From positions 1 to 9,870 of the forward strand of contig JAISRY010000186.1 of assembly GCA_031273385.1 (NCBI GenBank): a stretch of DNA of 9,870 nt, written 5' to 3'. Of this stretch, positions 1 through 6,926 are shown in pieces. The position numbers and the translations under genes are program-made. The notes below the pieces were generated by a model, which did not search any database, was not told where the DNA came from, and saw only the letters and a program-made list of their open reading frames with translations. The stretch comes from Tannerellaceae bacterium (lineage in GTDB: Bacteria; Bacteroidota; Bacteroidia; Bacteroidales; Tannerellaceae). Within the stretch, counting starts at the first letter, position 1; each line of letters starts with the position of its first letter.

Positions 1-16
1 AATGGCTCTCGTAGGG

Positions 17-155
17 CATTCCTAACGGAATGGCTCGCCCGGTAGAAAAAAGATGCCACCGCTGTTTCTGCATCCTGTCAGGGATACATCCTGTTAAGGA
101 TGAAGGGATTGGAGAGGCGCATTCCATTCTACCGAGCGATACATCCCTACGGGAT
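17..155. repeat. Cluster of four small palindromes inside a degenerate inverted repeat
   Basis: Four short hairpin-forming palindromes of similar design lie here: CATTCC-taac-GGAATG (17-32), ATCC-tgtcag-GGAT (72-85), CATCCT-gtta-AGGATG (87-102) and ATCCC-tac-GGGAT (143-155). They are enclosed by an outer inverted repeat whose best-conserved core is CGGTAGAA (40-47) against TTCTACCG (127-134), with GGAATGGCTCGCC on the left loosely mirrored by GCGATACATCC on the right. No open reading frame of note runs through it. The arrangement looks like a small non-autonomous repeat unit of the kind dispersed between genes in Bacteroidales. The left end may continue beyond the window. Copy number elsewhere in the genome is unknown, so calling it a mobile or MITE-like element is inference. 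Confidence 0.55.
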
Positions 156-181
156 TGCTATCGCCGTCATTTTCCTTTTTG

Positions 182-196
182 ATAAACCTGGTTTAT
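182..196. repeat. 15-bp perfect palindrome, possible operator
   Basis: ATAAACC-T-GGTTTAT is a perfect odd-centred palindrome in the non-coding region upstream of the first lipoprotein gene. Its size and symmetry fit a binding site for a dimeric regulator, but it is about 120 bp upstream of the chosen start and no clear promoter box was recognised between them. It could equally be part of the surrounding repeat-rich spacer. Confidence 0.3.
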
Positions 197-222
197 TGGG
201 CGCTCACAATTCGGGATGGATA

Positions 223-244
223 GGGCAGACGCGCAGGTCTGCCC
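223..244. repeat. REP-like hairpin
   Basis: GGGCAGAC (223-230) and GTCTGCCC (237-244) are perfect 8-bp arms around a GCGCAG loop, followed by CTACG. This GC-rich hairpin resembles intergenic REP-type elements found in many copies in bacterial genomes. It has no T-run on either side, so it is a poor candidate for a terminator. Whether other copies exist outside the window cannot be seen. Confidence 0.5.
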
Positions 245-318
245 CTACGATCGTACCAAATGTGGTTTTTTGCTGACAAATGGGTGTGAATAGGGTTTTA
301 TTATTAATTTTACAGGCC

Positions 319-1350
319 ATGCATCGTATACATTATATATTGCTTGCTTTTGTTGCGCTGGTTGGGTGCGATAAGAAAGCAGAGGGGGTGGAGGGGTTTT
401 TTCCGCAAAGCGAGGAGTTGGCGTTTGTTCATTTAGGGATGGATGAATGTTTTTTTAAGCCTCGGTCAATGGAGGTGTTTGATTCGCTGTTGTTGGTCTG
501 TGATCCTGTCGATGATCATCATTATGTCGTTGTCGACCTGAATAAAAGGGAGGTGGTTTTGACGGGGGGACTCAAAGGCGGCGGGCCGGATGATCTTATG
601 TTTGGGGGGTGTATGGATAAAATTGATCATGATTTGTTTCAGGTGATTGATGTGACGAACAGGAAAACGCTGGCGTTTAGCCTGTCGGATATGCTGCGTA
701 CTGCTGAATTTGTTCCTGTAAAAAGAATTTCGTATCAGGATTTACATCCTGAAATCAAGGATGTCACGATGTTTATGTATCTGTTGACCGATACGGACAA
801 CATTTCACTGGGCTTATATGACAAAGGTAAATATGTTCGGTATACAAGCCATGATCTGTTTGAATACTGGTTGGATTATCCAGAAAAGGAGAAGTACCGC
901 ATCAATCCCTTTCATGTCCATCAGGGGGGCATCCATATCAACCGGAGCAAGGGTGTGTTTTTGTATCATAGTCCGTTTGGCTATTACTATGAGATGGTCG
1001 CTTATGGCGGTGAGCGGCTGAATGTGGTTTTCGCAGACTATCTGCCGCATGAATTTAACGAAGATACCGGGGCGTTTTCTTTAGATACCCCTTGCGGCAT
1101 CAATACGGCGGACTTCACCTCAGACGAAGTCTTTATGTTGTATTCGGGGCGGAGTATGAAAGATTATCCCACCAATGCCTATTATTGTGATAAAATCCTG
1201 GTGACGGATTATGAGGGTGTGAAGAAAAGGGTGTATCATTTAGGCCGTGATGTGTCTGATATAAAGATAGATGAAAAGACAAGGAGAATCTATGCGATCG
1301 CACGGAATCCGGAAACGCTTGAATTGGAAATAGGCTATTTCAATTACTGA
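319..1350 (+). CDS. BF3164-like lipoprotein, predicted six-bladed beta-propeller
   Basis: Predicted 343-residue envelope lipoprotein. The chosen ATG gives a compact lipoprotein signal peptide with a hydrophobic stretch YILLAFVALV and lipobox LVGC, so Cys17 would be the lipidated residue. An in-frame ATG at 280 adds 13 residues carrying a second hydrophobic patch and is less convincing. The mature part has the look of the BF3164 / TolB-like six-bladed propeller family of Bacteroidales: an early segment on the pattern P-x-S-M-x-V-x-D-S-L-L-L-V-x-D, then the glycine-proline motif KGGGPDD (about residues 86-92), which matches the family's usual GxGPxE-type turn, followed by recurring beta-strand and aromatic segments to the end. 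No catalytic residues are recognisable. Such lipoproteins are often found near SusC/SusD systems, but their role is not established. It lies 252 bp upstream of susC, too far and with too many regulatory signals in between to assume cotranscription. Family assignment is by motif memory, not by search. Confidence 0.7.
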   Translation: MHRIHYILLAFVALVGCDKKAEGVEGFFPQSEELAFVHLGMDECFFKPRSMEVFDSLLLVCDPVDDHHYVVVDLNKREVVLTGGLKGGGPDDLMFGGCMDKIDHDLFQVIDVTNRKTLAFSLSDMLRTAEFVPVKRISYQDLHPEIKDVTMFMYLLTDTDNISLGLYDKGKYVRYTSHDLFEYWLDYPEKEKYRINPFHVHQGGIHINRSKGVFLYHSPFGYYYEMVAYGGERLNVVFADYLPHEFNEDTGAFSLDTPCGINTADFTSDEVFMLYSGRSMKDYPTNAYYCDKILVTDYEGVKKRVYHLGRDVSDIKIDEKTRRIYAIARNPETLELEIGYFNY

Positions 1351-1351
1351 T

Positions 1352-1387
1352 ATGTTGTACAACATGAAGAAAAAAAGTACAACATGA
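1352..1387. promoter_or_regulatory. Candidate operator: 14-bp palindrome plus 11-bp direct repeat
   Basis: ATGTTGTACAACAT (1352-1365) is a perfect palindrome starting one base after the stop codon of the upstream lipoprotein gene. Its right part, GTACAACATGA (1357-1367), is repeated exactly at 1377-1387, giving a 20-bp repeat period, about two helical turns. The copies lie just upstream of the promoter box at 1401-1408, where an activator would be expected. Direct repeats spaced about two helical turns apart are typical for AraC-type DNA-binding domains, including those of hybrid two-component regulators that control SusCD operons. No regulator gene is present in the window, so the binding protein is unknown. 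Confidence 0.45.
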
Positions 1388-1400
1388 GGTTTTTATATTG

Positions 1401-1408
1401 TATATTTG
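1401..1408 (+). promoter_or_regulatory. Candidate Bacteroides-type -7 box upstream of susC
   Basis: TATATTTG fits the Bacteroides primary-sigma -7 consensus TAnnTTTG exactly. No good TTTG -33 box is visible at the usual distance upstream, which would suit an activator-dependent promoter. Use of this box would leave a 5' leader of roughly 190 nt before the susC ATG at 1603. The same nine bases, GTATATTTG, occur upstream of the leucine-rich-repeat gene. Confidence 0.4.
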
Positions 1409-1465
1409 CGATCAAATTTATGCAAAATTCATAGTTCATTCTCTGTGAGTTTTCTGCTTTTTTCG

Positions 1466-1485
1466 CATAGATCACGTGTACTATG
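1466..1485. promoter_or_regulatory. CACGTG-centred dyad, candidate operator
   Basis: CATAG-at-CACGTG-ta-CTATG is a 20-bp dyad in which 16 of 20 positions are symmetric; only the two AT/TA dinucleotides break it. It lies about 10-20 bp upstream of the weak -33/-7 pair near 1494 and 1515, again a typical activator position. Alternatively it lies in the leader RNA of the 1401 promoter, where it could form a weak stem. Confidence 0.35.
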
Positions 1486-1493
1486 TTAAAAAC

Positions 1494-1522
1494 TTGGAAA
1501 CTGTATTATTATTATACCTTAG
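1494..1522 (+). promoter_or_regulatory. Second, weaker candidate promoter for susC
   Basis: TTGG at 1494-1497 and TACCTTAG at 1515-1522 resemble a degenerate Bacteroides -33 (TTTG) and -7 (TAnnTTTG, one mismatch) pair with a 17-bp gap. It would give a shorter leader of about 75 nt. This is weaker in sequence than the box at 1401-1408, and both may be wrong. Confidence 0.25.
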
Positions 1523-1602
1523 GACAGAAATGTTATGATTGAATTTTACAGAAAACTAACGTTTATGTATTACAATGTTTTACTCATTTAATTTTATTTG
1601 CT

Positions 1603-4600
1603 ATGACGAAAACAATCAGGAAGAATGTTTTTATTCTTATGGCCGCAGCGCTATGCCTTTCCGGAAGCGTAAGGGCGGAAATTACACCGGTCAGGCATGA
1701 CGTCAACGTGTCCCAACAACGTGGGAAGGTGACCGGTACGGTGACAGACAATCTTGGTCCAGTGACCGGAGCCTCTGTCTTTGTGAAAGGAACGACCAAC
1801 GGGACGGTGACCGACGCCAACGGGCAGTTCACGTTGGAGGGCGTACAAAACGACGCCATTATCCAGGTGTCATTCCTGGGCTATGTCACGCAGGAGATCC
1901 CCTTTACGGGGCAATCCACCCTGTCTGTCGTGCTGAAAGAGGACACGCAGATACTGGACGAAGTAGTCGTCGTGGGCTACGGTAGCGTGAAGAAAGCGTC
2001 GCTCACCGGCGCCGTCGACCAGGTGAAAGGCTCGACGCTCGAAAACCGCCCGATCGTCTCCGTAGGCCATGCCTTGCAGGGCGTGGTGGCTAACTTAAAC
2101 ATCACCTCTTCCACCTCTCAGAACGAGGGTGGCGGCGGCGCTCCGGGTGCAAAGATGAATTTCAACATCCGCGGAACGACCGGCCTGAACGGCGACGCAG
2201 CCTCGGCTTCGGCCTCTCCGCTGATCGTCATCGACGGTATCCAGGGGGGCGACATCAACTCCGTCAACCCCGACGACATCGAAAGCATCTCCGTCTTGAA
2301 AGACGCCGCTTCGGCCGCCATCTACGGCTCGAGCGCACCCTACGGCGTGGTGCTGATCACCACCAAGCAGGGACGCAGGGAGCGCAAACCGGTGGTGAGC
2401 TACAGCAACAACTTCGCCATGGCGTCGGTCATCAACCTGCCCAAGATGATGAACTCGGTCGACTGGGCCGAAATGACCAACGAAGCGATGATCAACTCCA
2501 TCGGCACACCCTTTATCGACGACGCAGCCATGCAGCGTATCCGGGATTATGCCGCAGGTAAAATCAGCACCACCACCATCATCACTCCCGCCGGGAACGA
2601 GGTGAACCAGTGGGCGGCCTACGACCCCTATTTCGGCAACGACAACATCGACTGGCTGAGGATGTATTACAAAGACTACGCCTTTTCGCAGCAGCACAAT
2701 GCCAGCGTATCGGGCGGTACGGAAAAAACGACCTACTACGTAGGGTTGGGATACAACCACCGGGGCGGTATGTACAACTTCGGAAGCGACAGCTTCGACC
2801 GTTACAGCTTCCGCGGCAACCTCTCTTCGTCGATCACCAAATGGCTGACGGCGAATTTCCGTAGCGCCTTTACGCGCGGCTACACCGACACGCCCTCGTC
2901 CGAACATGCAGACTCGGGCGGTATCATGCACGACCTTGCCCGCCTGTGGCCGATCATCCCCTACAAAAACCCCGACGGCACGGTCAACCGCAACAACTAC
3001 ATCGACATCTATGAAAACGGCGGACGTATCAACAATACCGACGACCGCACCGTACTCACCGGCGAGTTTGTGCTCAATCCCCTCAAGGGATGGAACGCGA
3101 CGTTCAACTATACGTTCGACCACAACAGTGTGCTGAAAGAAAAGAACTACCTCGTTCCGCCGAACACCAAAGACGCTCTCGGCAATACGATCCCCGGACA
3201 AAGCCGCGAGCCTAACTACGATGTCCTCCGGCGTGAAAGCGGTAACTATACGCATCATACCATCAATGCCTTTACCTCCTACGAACTCGGCCTGAACGAC
3301 CACTACCTCAAGGGGATGATCGGGTATACGCAGGAACAGCGGATCAACAGGTGGTTTATGGCCGAATCCAGTACGGGGCATCTATATACCCCTACCGTTC
3401 CCACTTTCCCGACGATCTACGACGATACGAAAAGCGCCAGCGAAGACCGCTCGACGACCGCCTCCAGGGGGGTATTCGGGAGAATCAACTACGGATACAA
3501 GGATAAATACCTGCTGGAGGTGAACGCCCGTTACGACGGCACCTCGCGCTTCCTCAAAGATGTGCGCTGGAAGACCTATCCAGGCGTTTCGGCGGCCTGG
3601 GTGATCTCCAAAGAATCGTTCTGGGAGCCGGTCTCAGACATAGCCAACCTGCTGAAGCTGCGCTTCTCCTACGGCTCGCTGGGCGATTTGAGCTTCCTCA
3701 ACTCCAGCAACTTCAGCTATCCGCTCTACTACTATCCTTTCTCGCCCTCGATGGGGACGACGGCGCCGACCGGCAGCAACAACAACTGGATATTCGGCAG
3801 CGGCGGACGCGGCTCCTACATCACCAGCCCGGCCATCATCAACGAGGCGCTGACCTGGGTGACCAGTACGACGTTCGACATCGGCGTCGACCTGGCCGCT
3901 TTCGACAACCGCCTGTCGGTCACCTACGACTGGTTCCGCCGCAACTCCAACGACATCGTTGGGCCGGCCGAACAATTGCCCGCCGTATTGGGTAGCGCCG
4001 CACCGAAAAGCAACAATGCCGCCTTGGAAACCAACGGTTTTGAACTCACCGTCGCCTGGCGCGACCAGATCGGCAAAGTCTCTTACGGCATCAGGGGCTC
4101 GCTGGCCGACTCGAAAACGGTCGTCAAGAAATACCCCAACGAAAACAAGGCGATCAGCCGCTGGTATGCGGGCGACGTCGTAGGCAATATCTGGGGCTTT
4201 GAAACCGAAGGGTTCTTCACCGCCGAAACAGCCAAAGAGGCCATGGAAAAGAAGACGCAGGATGCGATACACACCATCTGGTCGGCCGGCGACATCAAAT
4301 ACAAAGACCTCGACGGCGACGGTAAAATCACCACCGGCTCTTCTACCGTAGACGATCCGGGCGACCGCCGGATTATCGGTAACGACGCCGCGCGCTACAC
4401 CTACGGTATCACCCTGGATGCCGCATGGAACGGCTTCGACATCAGCCTCTTCTTCCAGGGCGTAGGCAAACGCGACGCCTGGATATCGAGCAACTATTTC
4501 TGGGGCATCACCGACCACGTGTGGGCACATTCGCTGTTCGAGATCCACAAAGACCGCTGGTCGGAAGATAATCCGAACGGTTATTTCCCCAAGTTCTACT

Positions 4601-4890
4601 TCAACAACTGGACGGGCAACGACCAGCACACCAAGAACGAGCGGGTACAAACCAAATACCTCCAGGATGCGTCCTACCTGCGCTTCAAGAACATGCAGAT
4701 CGGGTATACCATTCCCTCACGGATACTGAACAAAGTGAACATCAGCAAGCTGCGCGTCTACGTCAGCGGCGAAAACCTGGCGACGTTCACCAATATGATC
4801 AAAACGGTCGACCCGGAATTTGCCACTACCAGCGGGAAAATCTATCCCCTGCAACGCACCTGGTCGCTGGGCTTGAATCTTACTTTCTAA
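1603..4890 (+). CDS. SusC/RagA-family TonB-dependent outer-membrane transporter
   Basis: A 1095-residue outer-membrane channel that, with the SusD partner encoded just downstream, should import a nutrient into the periplasm using TonB/ExbBD energy. A cleavable signal peptide ends near SVRA (residue 25). Residues about 41-114 form a carboxypeptidase-regulatory-like beta-sandwich (GKVTGTVTD, NGQFTLEG). A TonB-box-like DEVVVVGYG is at 119-127. The plug follows, with FNIRGTTG (187-194) and the SusC/RagA signature around 227-256 (VLKDAASAAIYG). The beta-barrel contains the family's DLDGDGKIT loop (902-910), a probable divalent-cation site, and ends in LGLNLTF with the C-terminal Phe needed for BAM recognition. 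There is no N-terminal STN domain, so direct ECF-sigma/anti-sigma signalling is not expected. Length is normal and nothing is broken. The gene is clearly more G+C-rich than its lipoprotein neighbours. The stop codon abuts an in-frame ATG of the susD reading frame, so the two are surely cotranscribed. The substrate cannot be assigned because no degrading enzyme is nearby. Confidence 0.96.
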   Translation: MTKTIRKNVFILMAAALCLSGSVRAEITPVRHDVNVSQQRGKVTGTVTDNLGPVTGASVFVKGTTNGTVTDANGQFTLEGVQNDAIIQVSFLGYVTQEIPFTGQSTLSVVLKEDTQILDEVVVVGYGSVKKASLTGAVDQVKGSTLENRPIVSVGHALQGVVANLNITSSTSQNEGGGGAPGAKMNFNIRGTTGLNGDAASASASPLIVIDGIQGGDINSVNPDDIESISVLKDAASAAIYGSSAPYGVVLITTKQGRRERKPVVSYSNNFAMASVINLPKMMNSVDWAEMTNEAMINSIGTPFIDDAAMQRIRDYAAGKISTTTIITPAGNEVNQWAAYDPYFGNDNIDWLRMYYKDYAFSQQHNASVSGGTEKTTYYVGLGYNHRGGMYNFGSDSFDRYSFRGNLSSSITKWLTANFRSAFTRGYTDTPSSEHADSGGIMHDLARLWPIIPYKNPDGTVNRNNYIDIYENGGRINNTDDRTVLTGEFVLNPLKGWNATFNYTFDHNSVLKEKNYLVPPNTKDALGNTIPGQSREPNYDVLRRESGNYTHHTINAFTSYELGLNDHYLKGMIGYTQEQRINRWFMAESSTGHLYTPTVPTFPTIYDDTKSASEDRSTTASRGVFGRINYGYKDKYLLEVNARYDGTSRFLKDVRWKTYPGVSAAWVISKESFWEPVSDIANLLKLRFSYGSLGDLSFLNSSNFSYPLYYYPFSPSMGTTAPTGSNNNWIFGSGGRGSYITSPAIINEALTWVTSTTFDIGVDLAAFDNRLSVTYDWFRRNSNDIVGPAEQLPAVLGSAAPKSNNAALETNGFELTVAWRDQIGKVSYGIRGSLADSKTVVKKYPNENKAISRWYAGDVVGNIWGFETEGFFTAETAKEAMEKKTQDAIHTIWSAGDIKYKDLDGDGKITTGSSTVDDPGDRRIIGNDAARYTYGITLDAAWNGFDISLFFQGVGKRDAWISSNYFWGITDHVWAHSLFEIHKDRWSEDNPNGYFPKFYFNNWTGNDQHTKNERVQTKYLQDASYLRFKNMQIGYTIPSRILNKVNISKLRVYVSGENLATFTNMIKTVDPEFATTSGKIYPLQRTWSLGLNLTF

Positions 4891-4917
4891 ATGGATATGA
4901 ATATAAACAATAAACGT

Positions 4918-6735
4918 ATGAAAAAGATGAAATATATCTATGCAATGCTTGCCGTATGCGCCGGGCTTATGAGCGTTACTTCGTGTAACGACAGCCTCCT
5001 CGAGCAAGCGCCCCAAGACAGGATCAGCGACGCCACGGTGTGGAAAACGCCGGAACACCTGAAACTGTACGTGAATAATTTCTACAACGGAAGCAGCCCC
5101 CTGCTGGCGAAATACGACGGTTACAGCAACACCGACTGCCCTTTCTTCAGGGATGCGTTCAACGGTAGCGATATCATGATATCCAACGGTTACAACTCAC
5201 ACATGAACGGCGAAACCACCGTCCCCGAAAATAATGGCGGATGGGCTATCGGCGACTGGAGCAAACTGCGCAACATCAACTATTTCTTTGCCAACTACAA
5301 GAAAGTGACGGGCGACGAGGCCGAAATCAACCGCTATGTGGGTGAAGCCCTCTTCTTCCGCTCGCTCTTCTACTTCGACAAGCTGCGCACATTCGGCGAC
5401 GTACCCTACTACGACGTCCTGCTCTCTTCGACGGATACCGAACTGCTCAACAAACCGCGCGATGCCCGCAACGTCGTGGTGCAGCACCTGATGGACGACC
5501 TCGACAACGCCGTCAACTACCTCCCCTCACGCAAAGGCAAGGCATGGGACGGACGCCTGAACAAGGAAACCGCCATGCTGCTGCAAGCGCGCATCGCCCT
5601 GTATGAGGGCACGTGGGAAAAATACCATGCCGGAACGCCCTTTGGCGTACAAGGCTCCGACGGCGCCGTCTTCCTGCAGAAAGCGGCGGCGGTGACGGAT
5701 GCGCTGATCGCTTTGGGATCATGCGAATTGGATAATGTAGGCGCAGAAAACGGCTATTGGAAATTGTTCAACCAGACGAATTATTCGGCGAGCAATGAGG
5801 TGCTTTTCTGGCGTCAATACGAAGTCGGCGTGCTGGTGAATAAGTGGGAACGCTATATCAACCTGGGCGGCGGATGCGGCGTGACCAAGAAAATGGTCGA
5901 CTCCTACCTCTGCACCGACGGTAAGCCCATCGAAAGCAGTACGCTCTACAAGGGCGACGCCTCGCTCAAAGAGGTCGTGGCCAACCGCGACCCGCGCCTT
6001 AACCAGACGATCGGCGTCAACGACGGCAAGCACCTGATGAACTCCACGCTCTCGCCTAACGCCTACTTCCTCTACCCCGCCTTGAGATCAGACCCCTCGA
6101 CCCTCTGCGTCACCGGGTACCAATTCTATAAAGGGCATAATCCCGCTCAAAACGGGTTTGTAGACGGTACGGGCGGTATGATCTATTTCCGCTATGCCGA
6201 GGCGTTGCTTATCAATGCCGAAGCGAAAGCCGAACTCGGCGCCTGCGACCAGGGCGTACTCGACAGAACCGTCAATAAACTGCGCGACCGCGTAGGGATG
6301 GCCCATCTCACCATTGCCGGCCTGGAGGCGCTGAATACGCCCAAAGAGTTCCCCGACCTGTCGTACCTCATCAACGAGATACGCCGCGAACGGAAAGTCG
6401 AACTCATCGGCGAGGGTTTCCGCCTGGATGATATCTTCCGCTGGGCTGGCGCCGACGAACTGGTCGTAGGCTATGTGCCCCTTGGCGCGAAAAAGGCGCA
6501 GTGGCTGACTCCTCCCACCGATCCGGTGGAGCTGGATGCCTACAACACCTACGTGGCGCCTGTGATCGCCGGCCTCGGCGAAGAGAACGGCTACATTTCG
6601 CCCTACAAATTGCAAGGCGCGGTCGGTACTGCCGGCTATCAGTTTAAAGTGAACCGCGACTACCTCCGCCCCCTGCCCATCACGGAACGGGTGCTGAACC
6701 CCGCGCTCAAGCAAAACCCGGGATGGGATAGATAA
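4918..6735 (+). CDS. RagB/SusD-family nutrient-binding outer-membrane lipoprotein
   Basis: A 605-residue SusD-type lipoprotein that caps the SusC barrel and captures the substrate at the cell surface. The ATG at 4918 is preferred because it begins MKKMKYIYAML and gives a normal lipoprotein signal with lipobox SVTSC (Cys23). An in-frame ATG at 4891, directly after the susC stop, would add nine hydrophilic residues. Family hallmarks in order are the N-terminal QAPQDRISDATVWKT segment; the TPR-like helices with RYVGEALFFRSLFYFDKLRT and FGDVPYYD (139-166); YFRYAEALLINAEAKAELG (423-441); EIRRERKVELIGEGFRLDD (487-505); and the canonical C-terminus YLRPLPITE...LKQNPGW (582-603). Length is typical, perhaps slightly long. 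Codon use matches susC. The sequence between the genes has no Shine-Dalgarno motif, as is common in this phylum. Substrate unknown; sugar and peptide importers (RagAB-like) are both possible. Confidence 0.95.
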   Translation: MKKMKYIYAMLAVCAGLMSVTSCNDSLLEQAPQDRISDATVWKTPEHLKLYVNNFYNGSSPLLAKYDGYSNTDCPFFRDAFNGSDIMISNGYNSHMNGETTVPENNGGWAIGDWSKLRNINYFFANYKKVTGDEAEINRYVGEALFFRSLFYFDKLRTFGDVPYYDVLLSSTDTELLNKPRDARNVVVQHLMDDLDNAVNYLPSRKGKAWDGRLNKETAMLLQARIALYEGTWEKYHAGTPFGVQGSDGAVFLQKAAAVTDALIALGSCELDNVGAENGYWKLFNQTNYSASNEVLFWRQYEVGVLVNKWERYINLGGGCGVTKKMVDSYLCTDGKPIESSTLYKGDASLKEVVANRDPRLNQTIGVNDGKHLMNSTLSPNAYFLYPALRSDPSTLCVTGYQFYKGHNPAQNGFVDGTGGMIYFRYAEALLINAEAKAELGACDQGVLDRTVNKLRDRVGMAHLTIAGLEALNTPKEFPDLSYLINEIRRERKVELIGEGFRLDDIFRWAGADELVVGYVPLGAKKAQWLTPPTDPVELDAYNTYVAPVIAGLGEENGYISPYKLQGAVGTAGYQFKVNRDYLRPLPITERVLNPALKQNPGWDR

Positions 6736-6756
6736 CCCCACTCCCCGCAACAACAG

Positions 6757-6789
6757 AAAAGGCTGCCCCTCCAAAGAGGCAGCCTTTTT
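6757..6789 (+). terminator. Intrinsic terminator of the susC-susD operon
   Basis: AAAAGGCTGCC (6757-6767) pairs with GGCAGCCTTTT (6778-6788), and the T-run extends to 6789. The stem is 11 bp with a 10-nt loop and lies 22 bp after the susD stop. The A-run on the left means it could also act in the opposite direction. Confidence 0.9.
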
Positions 6790-6892
6790 GTGCTTTACGC
6801 GGCCTGGTTTTGTGCATTGGTAGTATCGAAAGGAGTTCCGAATTTAATGATTATTAGGTGAAATTTAGACGTTACTTATAGCAGACATATCG

Positions 6893-6900
6893 TATATTTG
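6893..6900 (+). promoter_or_regulatory. Candidate -7 box for the leucine-rich-repeat gene
   Basis: TATATTTG matches TAnnTTTG exactly and is preceded by CG, as is common. It lies 26 bp upstream of the ATG at 6927, giving a leader of about 20 nt. A TTTAG at 6864-6868 is somewhat too far upstream to be a good -33 element. AAAGG just before the ATG is too close to serve as a normal ribosome binding site. Confidence 0.5.
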
Positions 6901-6926
6901 TACGAGTTGTATTAAAACTAAAGGTT

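Noticed and set aside
1..170. CRISPR-like array of short repeats
   Set aside because: The palindromic units differ in sequence and spacing and there are no uniform repeats with equal-sized spacers.
1352..1376. Palindrome after the first lipoprotein gene as an intrinsic terminator
   Set aside because: The stem is A+T-rich with no usable loop and is followed by an A-run instead of T-residues, so an operator is the better reading.
2095..3381. Long minus-strand open frame of 428 codons inside susC
   Set aside because: It lies entirely within the clear SusC coding sequence. Its translation is Val/Asp/Arg-rich low-complexity typical of the reverse complement of a G+C-biased gene, with no recognisable domain.
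3634..4650. Minus-strand open frame of 338 codons inside susC
   Set aside because: Same reason: it is antisense to the conserved SusC barrel, has Val/Ala/Gly-biased composition, and lacks any family motif or upstream signal.
6088..6774. Minus-strand open frame of 228 codons over the susD 3' end
   Set aside because: It is antisense to the conserved SusD C-terminal motifs and begins inside the terminator stem; it is a shadow of susD.
6858..6872. Tiny leader peptide ORF (ATGATTATTAGGTGA) with an AGGAG upstream at 6831-6835
   Set aside because: It has only four codons, the spacing to the AGGAG is too long, and Bacteroidota rarely depend on such sites. It also lies upstream of the promoter box used for the next gene.
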